NCBI GenBank assembly: GCA_963722665.1
Contig: CAVRNW010000002.1
Location: forward strand, 1 to 26,262
Reading direction: 5' to 3'
DNA from: Site-B1 sp963722665
GTDB taxonomy: Bacteria; Bacteroidota; Bacteroidia; Flavobacteriales; Flavobacteriaceae
Length of the DNA: 26,262 bases
The notes under the pieces were generated by a model. The model worked only from the letters and a program-made list of their open reading frames with translations. It was not told the origin of the DNA and ran no database searches. Position 1 is the first letter of the stretch; every line of letters begins with the position of its first letter. Shown here in pieces: positions 8,020-17,796 of this stretch. Made by a program: the position numbers and the translations under genes.

Positions 8020-10408
8020 ATGATAAAAAATTCAATTTGTGTATTCGTTTGTTTTATCTCAATCATTTCATTTGGACAAAATCCAAATAGAAAATATAGG
8101 AGTGTAATTGAAAACAAGAATGGAATAGAAGTCAATGTTAGCGATGGTAAATACATTATTCAATTTTACACTTCTAAAATAGTAGAAACCACCTTTCTTC
8201 CTCAGGGTGAGGTTTTCAATCCAAATTCTCATGCAGTGGTATTGATGCCGGAACATATTGATGTGGATATGTATGAAACCTCTGAGTCAATAAAAATATT
8301 TACCGATGGAATAGATATGTCTGATTCAAAAGCAGCCATTCCAAATATCTTATTCGTACAAGAGTAACCTGATCATTTCAGAAAAGAATGGCTATCGAAA
8401 AACAATGATTTGGAGAGCGATACAATTCAACTTAACAGAAGATGAAATTCTATATGGTGGAGGCGCTCGTGCTTTGGGAATGAACAGACGAGGCAATCGT
8501 TTACGACTTTACAACAAGGCTGATTATGGTTATGAAGAACGATCAGAACTTATGAACTTTACAATGCCAATTGCAATGTCGTCAAAACAATACATGGTTC
8601 ATTTTGATAATGCACCAATTGGCTTTTTGGATTTGGATAGTAAGAACAATAATACACTTGACTTACGAAACTATTTCCGGTCGAAAAACCTATCAGGTTA
8701 TTGTTGGTGATTCCTGGTATGATCTTGATTGATAATTATACAGATTTGACAGGAAAACAACCCATGCCACCTCGTTGGACATTGGGTAATTTTGCAAGTA
8801 GATTTGGTTATCATTCCCAAAAAGAAACTGAAGCAACTATAGATAAATTCAAACAAGATAGCATTCCAGTTGATGCAGTCATTCTGGATATTTATTGGTT
8901 TGGTAAGGACATTAAAGGACATATGGGAAATATGGATTGGCTTCGTGATTCGTTTCCTAATCCAAAAAAGATGATAAAGGATTTTAGAGATAAAGGAGTC
9001 AAAACCGTTTTAATAACAGAACCGTTTGTTTTATCGACTTCAAATCGTTGGGAAGAAGCAGTGAAAGAAGATATTTTAGCAAAAGATTCTCTTGGGAATT
9101 CGGGTAAATTCGATTTCTATTTTGGGAATTCAGGCATCATAGATATTTATAATCCAAAAGCTGAAAAATGGTTCTGGAATATTTATAAGGGCTTAGCAGA
9201 ACAAGGCGTTAAAGGAGTTTGGGGAGATTTGGGTGAGCCAGAAGCACATCCATCAAATTTAATTCATTCACAGGAACTGCCAATGAGGTTCATAACACTT
9301 ATGGACACGATTGGGCACGCTTGGTTTATGAAGGTTACGAACGAGATTTTCCTAATGAGCGACCATTCATTTTAATGCGAGCAGGATATTCTGGTTCACA
9401 ACGCTTCGGACTAATTCCATGGTCTGGAGATGTAAATAGAACTTGGGGAGGATTAAAACCACAGGTAGAAATTGCACTTCAAATGGGTATGCAAGGATTA
9501 GGATATATGCATTCAGATCTTGGCGGATTTGGAGGCGATAATCTTGATGATGAATTGTACACGCGTTGGTTGCAATACGGCGTTTTTCAACCATTGTTCA
9601 GGCCACATGCTCAAGAAGTTGTACCAAGCGAACCTGTTTTCAGGGAAGAAAAAACAAAACAATTGGCTAAAAAAAGTATTGAAATGCGTTATAGGATGTT
9701 GCCTTACAACTACAATTTAGCTTTTGAAAACAATCAAAAAGGAGCACCATTTATGCGTCCATTGTTTTTTGATGATGATTCTCCGGAAATGCTAACCAAT
9801 TCGTCAACATATCTTTTTGGCAATGATTTTTTAATTACTCCTATTGTAATAAAGGAGCTACAAAGAAGAAACATATTTTCCTAAAAACAGTAATTGGTTC
9901 GATTTTTATTCTGATGAAAATTAGAAGGCGGACAAAATAATAACCATCAATACAAAAGCAGAATTTCATTCCAACATACATAAGAGCCGGAGCTTTTATC
10001 CCATTGGCAGAAGTGGTTCAGACTACAGATGATTATTCATTATCAGAATTTGATCTTCACTATTATTTTGACGAAGATATTGAAGAAAGTGAACGGAAAT
10101 TCTATAATGACGACGGAATTACCAAACAGGCATTTGAAAAAGGGAAATATGAGATTTTAGAATTTGAAGCAGAGACCAAAAAATGGGGAATAGAAATTGA
10201 TTTTGAAGCAGAAATTGGAGAAAATTATAATTCAGAAACTAAGACTATTGATCTGATAGTTCATAATATTAATAAAGGTCCGAAGTGGGTCAAACTGGAT
10301 CGTAAAAAAGTTCAATTTGAATATGATTCTTCAAAAAGAATACTGACTCTTCCTGTAAAATGGAATACTTCCGAAGAAATTGAACTTAAAATTAAACTTA
10401 AAAAGTAG
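8020..10408 (+). pseudogene. GH31 alpha-glucosidase, broken by about nine single-base indels
   Basis: Five frame-shifted pieces (8020-8367, about 8345-8660, 8661-9270, 9270-9850, 9968-10408) read in order as one GH31 protein of about 795 aa. It has a signal peptide (F-G-Q cleavage) and would be exported to cleave terminal alpha-glucosyl units of maltodextrins. The catalytic nucleophile is the Asp codon at 9226-9228 in W-G-D-L-G-E-P-E. The acid/base Asp is at 9429-9431 in P-W-S-G-D-V-N. Further GH31 landmarks are Y-G-G-G-A-R-A-L-G, D-I-Y-W-F-G and H-S-D-L-G-G-F. Extra bases are inferred near 8345-8356, at 8660, 8727, 9939-9942 and 9964-9966. Missing bases are inferred near 9270, 9848, 9866-9868 and 9917-9920. 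With these corrected the length is a multiple of three. There is no stop from a substitution and both catalytic residues are kept, so sequence error is more likely than decay. Confidence 0.85.
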
Positions 10409-10412
10409 CCAA

Positions 10413-12293
10413 ATGAACAAATCGAATATCTTTGTTTCTTTAATTATTTTAGCATTAATTTTTGGCTGTAATACAGATAAAAAAGAATCAATCAAAAATA
10501 TAGAATCAGAAAAAATGACAAACAAAACAGTTGTTTATCAGGTTTTCACAAGGTTATTTGGAAACACTAACACAACCAATAAACCTTGGGGAACAATAGA
10601 AGAAAATGGTGTGGGTAAATTTGAAGACTTCACAGAAAAGGCTTTAGATGAAATAAAAGATTTGGGAGTGACACATATTTGGTACACAGGAGTGCCTCAC
10701 CATGATGTAATAAGAGATTATACAAAGTATGGTATATCCAATGACGACCCGGATATAGTAAAAGGGCGTGCAGGTTCACCATATGCTGTTAAGGATTATT
10801 ATAATGTAAATCCCGATTTAGCGGTAAACGTTGAGAATAGATTAGAGGAATTCAAAGCTTTGATCGAAAGAACACACAAAGCAGGAATGAAAGTAATTAT
10901 AGATATTGTTCCTAATCATGTGGCTCGGAATTATCAAAGTTTAACCAATCCGGAAGGAGTTGAAGATTTTGGAGCCTCTGATGATAAAACAGTCACGTAT
11001 CATGTAAACAATAACTTCTACTATAATCCGGGAGAGGAATTTAAGGTTCCAGAATTTTTAAATGGCTATCTGCCGCTTGGAGGAGAAAAACATTCAATGT
11101 CTGATAAAAAGTTTAAAGAAATTCCAGCCAAATGGACAGGAAATGGATCACGCTTATCACAACCACATTTCAACGATTGGTACGAAACCGTAAAAGTAAA
11201 TTATGGCGTTAGTCCAGATGGTAAAAAAGATTTTGATGAATTACCAATAGGATTCGATAATGAAGACTTTAAAGCCCATTATGAGTTTTGGAAAAACAAA
11301 ATTGTTCCGGATTCATGGAAGAAATTCAGAGATATAGCCTTGTATTGGACAGATTTTGGTGTAGATGGTTTCCGTTTTGATATGGCAGAAATGGTTCCTG
11401 TTGAATTCTGGAGTTATATGAATTCATCAATCAAAATGAAAAATCCAGAAGCTTTTTTGCTGGCAGAAGTTTATAATCCAAGTTTATATAGAGATTATAT
11501 AAAAAAAGGAAAAATGGATTACCTGTATGACAAGGTTCAACTCTACGACACCATCAAACATGTTATGCAAGGTCATGGTAGCACAGATAATATTCCGACA
11601 ATTCAAGAAGACCTTAAAGACATAGAGCATCATATGCTTCACTTTTTGGAAAATCATGATGAGCAGCGAATTGCAAGTCCGGATTTCGCGGGAAGTGCAG
11701 AAAAAGGAAAACCGGCTATGGTCGTCTCGGCAACCATTAGTACATCTCCAACTTTAGTCTATTTTGCTCAAGAATTTGGTGAAGCTGGTGAGGAAGATGC
11801 AGGATTCGGAAGTCCGACTCGTACCTCGATATTTGATTATGTTGGTGTGCCAACATTGCAACGTTGGGTAAACGATAAAAAGTTTGATGGCGGAAAATCC
11901 ACTAAACAGGAAAAAGAATTGCGAGATTTCTACAAGCGACTTTTAAATTTTACATTAAAGAGTTCTGCATTAGCAGAAAACTACCAGGATATCCATGCAT
12001 TCAACAGACAAAATACAGAGTGGTACAATGATAAAGTATTGTCCTTTGTTCGCTGGAGTGATGATGAAAAATTAATAGTCATTTCAAACTTTAATGCCGA
12101 AAACTCTTATGGTTTTGAACTAGGGTTACCTGAGGATATTATCGAAAAATGGAAATTAAAAGATGGTGAATCTCAGCTTGAAGACCAATTGTACAATAAA
12201 TATACATCTATATTAAAGGTTGAAAACAACCAAGCCAGATTAAGAGTTGACATAAAACCATTGGAATCATTCATTCTTAAAATAAAAGAGTAA
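10413..12293 (+). CDS. GH13 alpha-amylase-family lipoprotein
   Basis: I place the start at 10413 (the frame is open from 10380) because it gives a clean lipoprotein signal, MNKSNIFVSLIILALIFGC, just 4 nt after the GH31 stop; the upstream Met would prepend a charged stretch. The protein is 626 aa. GH13 catalytic residues are D323 (D-G-F-R-F-D-M-A-E), E352 (L-L-A-E-V-Y-N-P) and D416 (F-L-E-N-H-D-E-Q-R). The region I motif D-I-V-P-N-H-V is also present. The beginning (V-V-Y-Q-V-F-T-R-L-F-G) resembles periplasmic or surface amylases of Bacteroidota sus-type operons. The precise specificity (amylase, glucanotransferase or oligo-glucosidase) cannot be read. It is followed after 1 nt by another GH13 gene. 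Confidence 0.88.
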   Translation: MNKSNIFVSLIILALIFGCNTDKKESIKNIESEKMTNKTVVYQVFTRLFGNTNTTNKPWGTIEENGVGKFEDFTEKALDEIKDLGVTHIWYTGVPHHDVIRDYTKYGISNDDPDIVKGRAGSPYAVKDYYNVNPDLAVNVENRLEEFKALIERTHKAGMKVIIDIVPNHVARNYQSLTNPEGVEDFGASDDKTVTYHVNNNFYYNPGEEFKVPEFLNGYLPLGGEKHSMSDKKFKEIPAKWTGNGSRLSQPHFNDWYETVKVNYGVSPDGKKDFDELPIGFDNEDFKAHYEFWKNKIVPDSWKKFRDIALYWTDFGVDGFRFDMAEMVPVEFWSYMNSSIKMKNPEAFLLAEVYNPSLYRDYIKKGKMDYLYDKVQLYDTIKHVMQGHGSTDNIPTIQEDLKDIEHHMLHFLENHDEQRIASPDFAGSAEKGKPAMVVSATISTSPTLVYFAQEFGEAGEEDAGFGSPTRTSIFDYVGVPTLQRWVNDKKFDGGKSTKQEKELRDFYKRLLNFTLKSSALAENYQDIHAFNRQNTEWYNDKVLSFVRWSDDEKLIVISNFNAENSYGFELGLPEDIIEKWKLKDGESQLEDQLYNKYTSILKVENNQARLRVDIKPLESFILKIKE

Positions 12294-12294
12294 G

Positions 12295-13959
12295 ATGAAA
12301 ACAAAAATTTTAATCATTATATTAAGTTTCGCATTTTTTTTAAACTGCGAAGATAAAAATAAAACAGAGCCTGTAAGTGAGGTTTCTAATGAATTTTCAA
12401 AACCATTCGTTTGGGAAGGAGCAAATATTTATTTTCTGTTAACAGACAGATTTAATAATGGAGATACTTCTAATGATGTTAATTTCGAGAGAAATTTAGA
12501 AACTGGAAAACTGCGTGGGTTTGAAGGAGGCGACATCAAGGGTGTTACTCAAAAAATTGAAGAATTATATTTTACAGATTTAGGAATCAATGCCATTTGG
12601 ATGACTCCAATAGTAGAACAAATTCATGGTGCAACAGATGAAGGAACTGGAGTTACTTATGGATATCATGGCTATTGGGCCAAAGACTGGACTGCCATCG
12701 ACCCAAATTATGGAACCAAAGAAGATCTAAAAGCATTAGTCGATGCTGCTCATGCAAAAGGCATTCGAGTTATTTTGGATGCTGTGATCAATCATACTGG
12801 ACCAGTGACTGCTAAAGACCCAGTTTGGCCAGATGGTTGGGTGAGAACAGAACCACAATGTCAGTACAGTAATTATGAAAATACGATTACTTGTACTTTG
12901 GTTAGAAATCTTCCTGATATCAAGACCGAAAGCAATGAGGAAGTCGATTTACCTTCTCAATTGGTGGAAAAATGGAAGGCTGAAGGGCGTTATGACCAGG
13001 AAGTTGCGGAACTGGATGCATATTTCAAAAGAACAGGTCATCCGCGAGCACCTCGTTTTTATATAATGAAATGGCTGACAGATTACATTACAGACTACGG
13101 AATTGATGGTTATAGATGCGATACAGTAAAACATACTGAAGAATTTGTTTGGGAGGAATTCAAAAAAGAGTGTGATTATGCCTTTGCGGAATTCAAAAAG
13201 AACAATCCAGATAAAGTAATTGATGATAACGATTTTTATTTAGTTGGAGAGGTTTATAATTATGGAATTAGTGGAGGAAAATTCTTTGATTTTGGTGATA
13301 AAAAAGTAAACTATTATGACAATATGTTTACGCAGCAAATCAATTTTGAATTTAAGTGGAATGCAAAGGAGTTGCAATACGAAACACTGTTTAGAAAGTA
13401 CGATCAAAAACTTCAAAACGATTTAAAAGGCTACAGCGTTTTAAATTATTTAAGTTCTCATGATGATGGGAGTCCTTTCGATCCAAATCGTAAAAAACCT
13501 TTCGAAACAGCAACTAAATTGTTATTGTCTCCTGGAGCGTCTCAGGTTTATTATGGAGATGAAATGGCTCGACTATTAGTAGTGGAAGATGCTGTTGGTG
13601 ATGCCAATTTACGTTCCATGAATAATTGGGATGATGTCAATAACAATCAGGAAATAGTTAATCATTGGTATAAATTAGGTCAGTTTAGAAGAAATCATCC
13701 TGCAGTGGGAGCAGGAAAGCATCAAATGATATCTAAAGAGCCATATGTGTTTTCCAGAGCCTATTCAAAAGGAGATTATCAAGATGGTGTAGTTATTTGT
13801 TTAAAGGGATCCATAGAAAAAGCAGAAATAGATGTGTCTTCAATTTTTAAAGATGATGATAATTTAATCGATTATTATTCAGGAGAAAAAATGACAGTTA
13901 AAGCGGGAAAAGTAATAATCAATTCAAGTCACGAAGCAGTGTTGCTTGAAAAGATATAA
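12295..13959 (+). CDS. GH13 alpha-amylase lipoprotein (last gene of the operon)
   Basis: This 554-aa protein has a lipoprotein-type signal with F-F-L-N-C (Cys19) followed by acidic E-D. An acidic pair just after the lipid-bearing Cys is reminiscent of the lipoprotein export signal that places proteins on the cell surface in Bacteroidota; this is inference. GH13 regions are visible: I (D-A-V-I-N-H), II (D-G-Y-R-C-D-T-V-K-H, nucleophile D276), III (L-V-G-E-V, acid/base E319) and IV (S-S-H-D-D, D390). The start Y-F-L-L-T-D-R-F-N-N-G-D and the G-Y-H-G-Y-W motif are typical of secreted alpha-amylases. If surface-exposed it would be the SusG-like starch-cutting enzyme of the locus. The gene starts 1 nt after the previous stop and is followed by a strong terminator. 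Confidence 0.9.
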   Translation: MKTKILIIILSFAFFLNCEDKNKTEPVSEVSNEFSKPFVWEGANIYFLLTDRFNNGDTSNDVNFERNLETGKLRGFEGGDIKGVTQKIEELYFTDLGINAIWMTPIVEQIHGATDEGTGVTYGYHGYWAKDWTAIDPNYGTKEDLKALVDAAHAKGIRVILDAVINHTGPVTAKDPVWPDGWVRTEPQCQYSNYENTITCTLVRNLPDIKTESNEEVDLPSQLVEKWKAEGRYDQEVAELDAYFKRTGHPRAPRFYIMKWLTDYITDYGIDGYRCDTVKHTEEFVWEEFKKECDYAFAEFKKNNPDKVIDDNDFYLVGEVYNYGISGGKFFDFGDKKVNYYDNMFTQQINFEFKWNAKELQYETLFRKYDQKLQNDLKGYSVLNYLSSHDDGSPFDPNRKKPFETATKLLLSPGASQVYYGDEMARLLVVEDAVGDANLRSMNNWDDVNNNQEIVNHWYKLGQFRRNHPAVGAGKHQMISKEPYVFSRAYSKGDYQDGVVICLKGSIEKAEIDVSSIFKDDDNLIDYYSGEKMTVKAGKVIINSSHEAVLLEKI

Positions 13960-13979
13960 TCCAGCCTATAAGTATATAG

Positions 13980-14008
13980 AATCGCAATGGAAACATTGCG
14001 ATTTTTTT
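13980..14008 (+). terminator. Rho-independent terminator of the maltodextrin operon
   Basis: A perfect 10-bp stem AATCGCAATG / CATTGCGATT closes on a GAAA tetraloop (13990-13993) and is followed by a T-run to 14008. It begins 21 nt after the last GH13 stop codon. G13979 could extend the stem by a wobble pair. Confidence 0.92.
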
Positions 14009-14038
14009 ATTCTATTTCCTTGTGTAACTTTAGTTATA

Positions 14039-14067
14039 TTGAATCGTCGTAAGTAAAAATACCTTTG
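14039..14067 (+). promoter_or_regulatory. Bacteroidota-type promoter for the GAF-domain gene
   Basis: TTG at 14039-14041, an 18-nt spacer, and TACCTTTG at 14060-14067 fit the -33 TTG / -7 TAnnTTTG consensus well. Transcription would start near 14074, giving a leader of about 70 nt before the ATG at 14144. It lies just after the operon terminator, so the GAF gene is an independent unit. Confidence 0.6.
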
Positions 14068-14143
14068 TAAAGTAATTCGAATTAGGACGACCAACCCTAT
14101 GTGTTTACAAGATTTTGTATCTTTAATATTCCAACCAACAATA

Positions 14144-16519
14144 ATGCAAGACATAAACGACAATATAGAATCTCCATTTACACTTAAAGTCAGCTTTAAT
14201 AAATTTTTAGAAAATTACGAGAAACTTGCTAACGATGAAGATGACCTTGTTGCTGAAAAGGCGAGAAGAATTTTAAAAGTACAAGAGCCCTATCCAATAT
14301 TAAGAGAAGGCTTCAGCGATATGTCTTTGCTGCAAAAATACGAGAACGAAATTAGATTTATTCTACAGGATTCTTTTAGTGAAGTTTTAACTTCAAATGA
14401 GATTAAAACGGCTTCTGTCCCATTTAATAATCTCATTTTTAATTCATCTGAAAGATTTAAGAATATAATAAAAAATGCTGGTGATGATTTTGAACTCAAG
14501 ATCAAGAATATGCCGGAAGATGATATTTATATAATTGCCTGCACAATAATCCTTAGTTTTTGTTATGAATATCATTTAAATTTTAAACGACCATTTTTTT
14601 ACGAAATCCCAGATGAAAATGGAATTATGCGATATTATAAAATATTGTATAATGCTGATTTTACGGAGATTATACCAACAGATAGGGCTCCAAAAATTAC
14701 TCAGCAAGACATAGATGAATTGCTGGATAATTTTGATAACATAGAGTTGTGGAAAAAAAAATTCCCACCAGATAGTTATGTTTATAAGGGGTTTGTGATT
14801 TCAAATATATTTGATGTTACAGATGATCAATCTATTTCCAATATTAAGTCAAGTTTAATTGGTAAAGGAAAGCGGAAAAATCACAGTTTTATTGAAAACT
14901 TTCATGAGATTTTTCAATCCTTGCTGAATATTAAAGATATTAAAGTGGGCTTCTCAATTTACAACAAAGCTAACGATTCCTTTGAACGGGTATATGGTCA
15001 TGGTATGAATAGTTTTTTATTAAACGAATTGGAAAATAAGTTATGTGAGCAAGCTCTTTGTAAATGGTCCTACAAGAAGTTGTTGGAAGAAAATAAATAT
15101 GTATCTGTCTCAGATGTGGACAGGATGTTTGAATTATCAAAAGGGAAAGCACCACATATTAAAACTATGCACAAACAGGGAATTAAAAGTGCTATTCTGG
15201 CGCCAATTGCGAATGAAGAAGAATTACTGGGTATTTTGGAATTGGTTTCACATAAACCTAAAGTTTTAAACAGTATTAATGCAAATAAATTGGTTGATGT
15301 CATGCCTTTTATTGTTTCTGCTGTTGAGCGCTCAAAAGAAGAAGAAGAAAATCTTATAGAAGCAATTATTCAGCAAGAATGTACATCTATTCATCCTAGT
15401 GTCTATTGGAAATTTGAAGAAGAAGCAAGGCAATTTATTAAAGAACAATTTAAAGGTAACGAGGTGGCTTTTAATAAAATTGCGTTTAAAAATATTTACC
15501 CCTTATATGGGCAGATTGATATTAAAGGATCATCTGTCGCAAGAAATAAAGCTACTGGTCAGGATCTAACTTTACAATTATTGGCAGCTAAGCAAATCCT
15601 GCGAGACGCTATGGAAATAGAATCACTTCCTTTTTATGAACAATTAATTTTTCAGATAGATGGATATTTAATTAATTTGGAGAATAATTTCCAGGTAGAC
15701 AGTGAACAGCAAATTTCAAGCTTCCTTAATTCAGAAATAAAAACCATTTTCAAGCATCTTTTAATCAATGAAAATCTTAAATCGGATATAGAAAATTACT
15801 TTAATAGTTTAAGTAAAAAGGTCAATTCCTTATATCACCATAGAAGGAATTATGATGAAACAATTTCCAAGATAAACAAGAAAATGGCTGCTATGCTAGA
15901 TGCTAAACAAGAAGAAGCGCAAAAAATGTACCCTCATTTTTTTGAACGCTTTAAAACAGATGGTGTTGAGCACAATATGTACATAGGGGAGTCAATAACC
16001 CGAGATAAAAGTTTCAATCCAATTTACCTTTATAATCTTAGATTGTGGCAATTACAGGTAATATGTGAAATGGAAAATGCTTATTATCAGATGCAATCAG
16101 AATTTCCAATTACCTTGGATGTAGCTTCAATGATCTTGGTTTTTAATCAACCATTGACCATAAGCTTTAGAATGGATGAGAAACAATTTGATGTTGATGG
16201 CACTTATAATGCAAGATATGAGATTGTTAAAAAACGTGTAGATAAAGCCTATATTAAAGGTACTAAAGAGCGCATCACACAAAAAGGGAAGATCACAATA
16301 ATCTATTCACAAAAACAGGATGAAATTGAATACCTGCAATATGTTAAATTCCTTCAATCCAAACACTATTTAGATACTGAAGTTGAAATACTAGAGCTTG
16401 AAGATCTTCAGGCAGTTACAGGTTTAAAAGCGATAAGAGTAAGTGTTTTATACCACAAGAATGAAGAAGATAATTCTTTCTTCACCTATGAAGATTTAAT
16501 GAAGGAAATTAAGGTTTAA
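14144..16519 (+). CDS. GAF-domain protein of unknown function (791 aa)
   Basis: The frame is open from 14099, but the ATG at 14144 (MQDINDNIESPF) is preferred because the earlier stretch reads like translated leader. There is no signal peptide or membrane segment, so it is probably cytosolic. A GAF-like small-molecule sensor domain spans roughly residues 245-396, with K-V-G-F-S-I-Y-N-K near the start and S-A-I-L-A-P-I-A-N-E-E-E-L-L-G-I-L-E-L in the core. It is followed by an acidic helical linker (E-R-S-K-E-E-E-E-N-L-I-E). The N-terminal 240 residues and C-terminal 390 residues match no output domain I recognise: no kinase, cyclase, HTH or phosphatase motif. It is convergent with, and overlaps by 4 bp, the HD-Pycsar-effector gene. 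The function is not known to me. Confidence 0.72.
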   Translation: MQDINDNIESPFTLKVSFNKFLENYEKLANDEDDLVAEKARRILKVQEPYPILREGFSDMSLLQKYENEIRFILQDSFSEVLTSNEIKTASVPFNNLIFNSSERFKNIIKNAGDDFELKIKNMPEDDIYIIACTIILSFCYEYHLNFKRPFFYEIPDENGIMRYYKILYNADFTEIIPTDRAPKITQQDIDELLDNFDNIELWKKKFPPDSYVYKGFVISNIFDVTDDQSISNIKSSLIGKGKRKNHSFIENFHEIFQSLLNIKDIKVGFSIYNKANDSFERVYGHGMNSFLLNELENKLCEQALCKWSYKKLLEENKYVSVSDVDRMFELSKGKAPHIKTMHKQGIKSAILAPIANEEELLGILELVSHKPKVLNSINANKLVDVMPFIVSAVERSKEEEENLIEAIIQQECTSIHPSVYWKFEEEARQFIKEQFKGNEVAFNKIAFKNIYPLYGQIDIKGSSVARNKATGQDLTLQLLAAKQILRDAMEIESLPFYEQLIFQIDGYLINLENNFQVDSEQQISSFLNSEIKTIFKHLLINENLKSDIENYFNSLSKKVNSLYHHRRNYDETISKINKKMAAMLDAKQEEAQKMYPHFFERFKTDGVEHNMYIGESITRDKSFNPIYLYNLRLWQLQVICEMENAYYQMQSEFPITLDVASMILVFNQPLTISFRMDEKQFDVDGTYNARYEIVKKRVDKAYIKGTKERITQKGKITIIYSQKQDEIEYLQYVKFLQSKHYLDTEVEILELEDLQAVTGLKAIRVSVLYHKNEEDNSFFTYEDLMKEIKV

Positions 16520-17718
16520 TTTACTCCACTTGCGTATTTGAATGCAACTGCAAAAGCTGAAACACTAATAATTATTCCAATTATGAATATGGTGTAAGTA
16601 ATACGAAGTATTTTGTATTTCCTGTCTAACACTTTGCCTAAAAAATAAAGGTCTTTGGTCATAGATGAATACAAATAGTCTTTATCCTGCATCATTTCAT
16701 TCATGGCCCACTCGAAATCCTCAAGTTTCATTTTATGGAAATTTCCGAAAAATAATAAATTCACTTTTTTATTCTCCACATCCTCTTTAGTGAATTTTCC
16801 GCTTGTAACATTAGGTCTGGTAGCCAATACAGATAAGATCATGGCAATAATTGTAAATAGCACGAAAACTATAGTAGGATAAATTAAATAGGTGTTTGAT
16901 GGGTTATCCAATTTCGGAATTAAATTAGCCAGTACCAAAGAGACTATAATTGCGTTGACAGATAATAGAATATTAGCTTTGGTATCTGCAATATCACTTA
17001 GAGTAATATGATTTCTAAGAGTCACCCTAAACATAGTTTCAATACCACGCTCAGGTAAAGCTACCTTATTCTTTTTAAGTTTTAAGGCATCTTTTTTTTG
17101 CTTAAACTTATCACTTTCTTTTAGTAATTTTTTATTTGCTTTTAATAGTTGAGCCAGATTTTTCCCTTTTGCTTTATCCCAATTAGCAGATGCAAAGTCT
17201 GTGTAATACCTATGTTTTTTTGTAAAAAACTCTATATTTTCATGTAACCATTCAGACTCATTATATGATTTATTAGAGGTTAGCTCTACTTCTTTTCGCA
17301 ATATTTCAGTTAGATCGCTAAAATTCTTACTCGCTAAATGAGAACAGTCGGCATCACGAATTAGACCTTCAAGAACATTCTTTGGTTGGTATTCAATTTT
17401 CGTCGCAAGGATTAACTCTTTTACGGATTTAATTTCAGAATCAGGGACCTTTTGCTCTTTTAAGAATTTCTCTGCAATAACAGCACTTTCAGATTCATGA
17501 TTCCCACAACCTTTTACCAATCCGGTATCATGAAACCATGCTGCAAGCAACAATTGCTGAGCTTGGCTTTCCTCAATTTGCATTCCATCTATCAATTCTT
17601 TAGTTTTTTCAACTACACGTATGGTATGGATAATATTGTGATAAAGAAAAGAAGAATCCAGATTTTCATTTAAAAATGAAATTACATAATTTTCGGCTTT
17701 TAATAATAGGTTTTCCAT
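16516..17718 (-). CDS. HD-domain phosphohydrolase fused to a Pycsar-effector-like transmembrane domain
   Basis: This 400-aa protein has an N-terminal HD domain (about residues 20-150) with metal-binding residues H31, H63-D64 and D124 (R-D-A-D-C-S-H). HD proteins of this type hydrolyse phosphoester bonds, often of (cyclic) nucleotides. A basic linker (about 195-220) leads to R-N-H-I-T-L-S-D-I-A-D-T-K-A-N-I-L-L-S-V-N-A (235-256), the hallmark of the Pycsar effector PycTM family (formerly DUF5706). Hydrophobic helices lie at about 247-267, 274-299 and 373-394. In Pycsar, such membrane proteins act downstream of cCMP or cUMP in phage defence. No pyrimidine cyclase gene is adjacent here. The HD fusion is common in Bacteroidota, but its role is unclear to me; housekeeping nucleotide signalling is equally possible. 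Confidence 0.82.
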   Translation of the reverse strand: MENLLLKAENYVISFLNENLDSSFLYHNIIHTIRVVEKTKELIDGMQIEESQAQQLLLAAWFHDTGLVKGCGNHESESAVIAEKFLKEQKVPDSEIKSVKELILATKIEYQPKNVLEGLIRDADCSHLASKNFSDLTEILRKEVELTSNKSYNESEWLHENIEFFTKKHRYYTDFASANWDKAKGKNLAQLLKANKKLLKESDKFKQKKDALKLKKNKVALPERGIETMFRVTLRNHITLSDIADTKANILLSVNAIIVSLVLANLIPKLDNPSNTYLIYPTIVFVLFTIIAMILSVLATRPNVTSGKFTKEDVENKKVNLLFFGNFHKMKLEDFEWAMNEMMQDKDYLYSSMTKDLYFLGKVLDRKYKILRITYTIFIIGIIISVSAFAVAFKYASGVN

Positions 17719-17796
17719 AAGGTATTTAATGCACTAATTTAAGAATTATTTATGAGCTCAAGCATATCTAAAATAGTAACTTAGTCGATTGCATTA

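Noticed and set aside
10380..10412. Upstream start of the second GH13 gene at 10380
   Set aside because: It overlaps the GH31 end and puts a charged stretch before the lipoprotein signal; 10413 gives a normal signal peptide.
14099..14143. Upstream extension of the GAF protein to an ATG at 14099
   Set aside because: The extra 15 residues look like translated leader; the ATG at 14144 follows a better leader from the promoter at 14039-14067.
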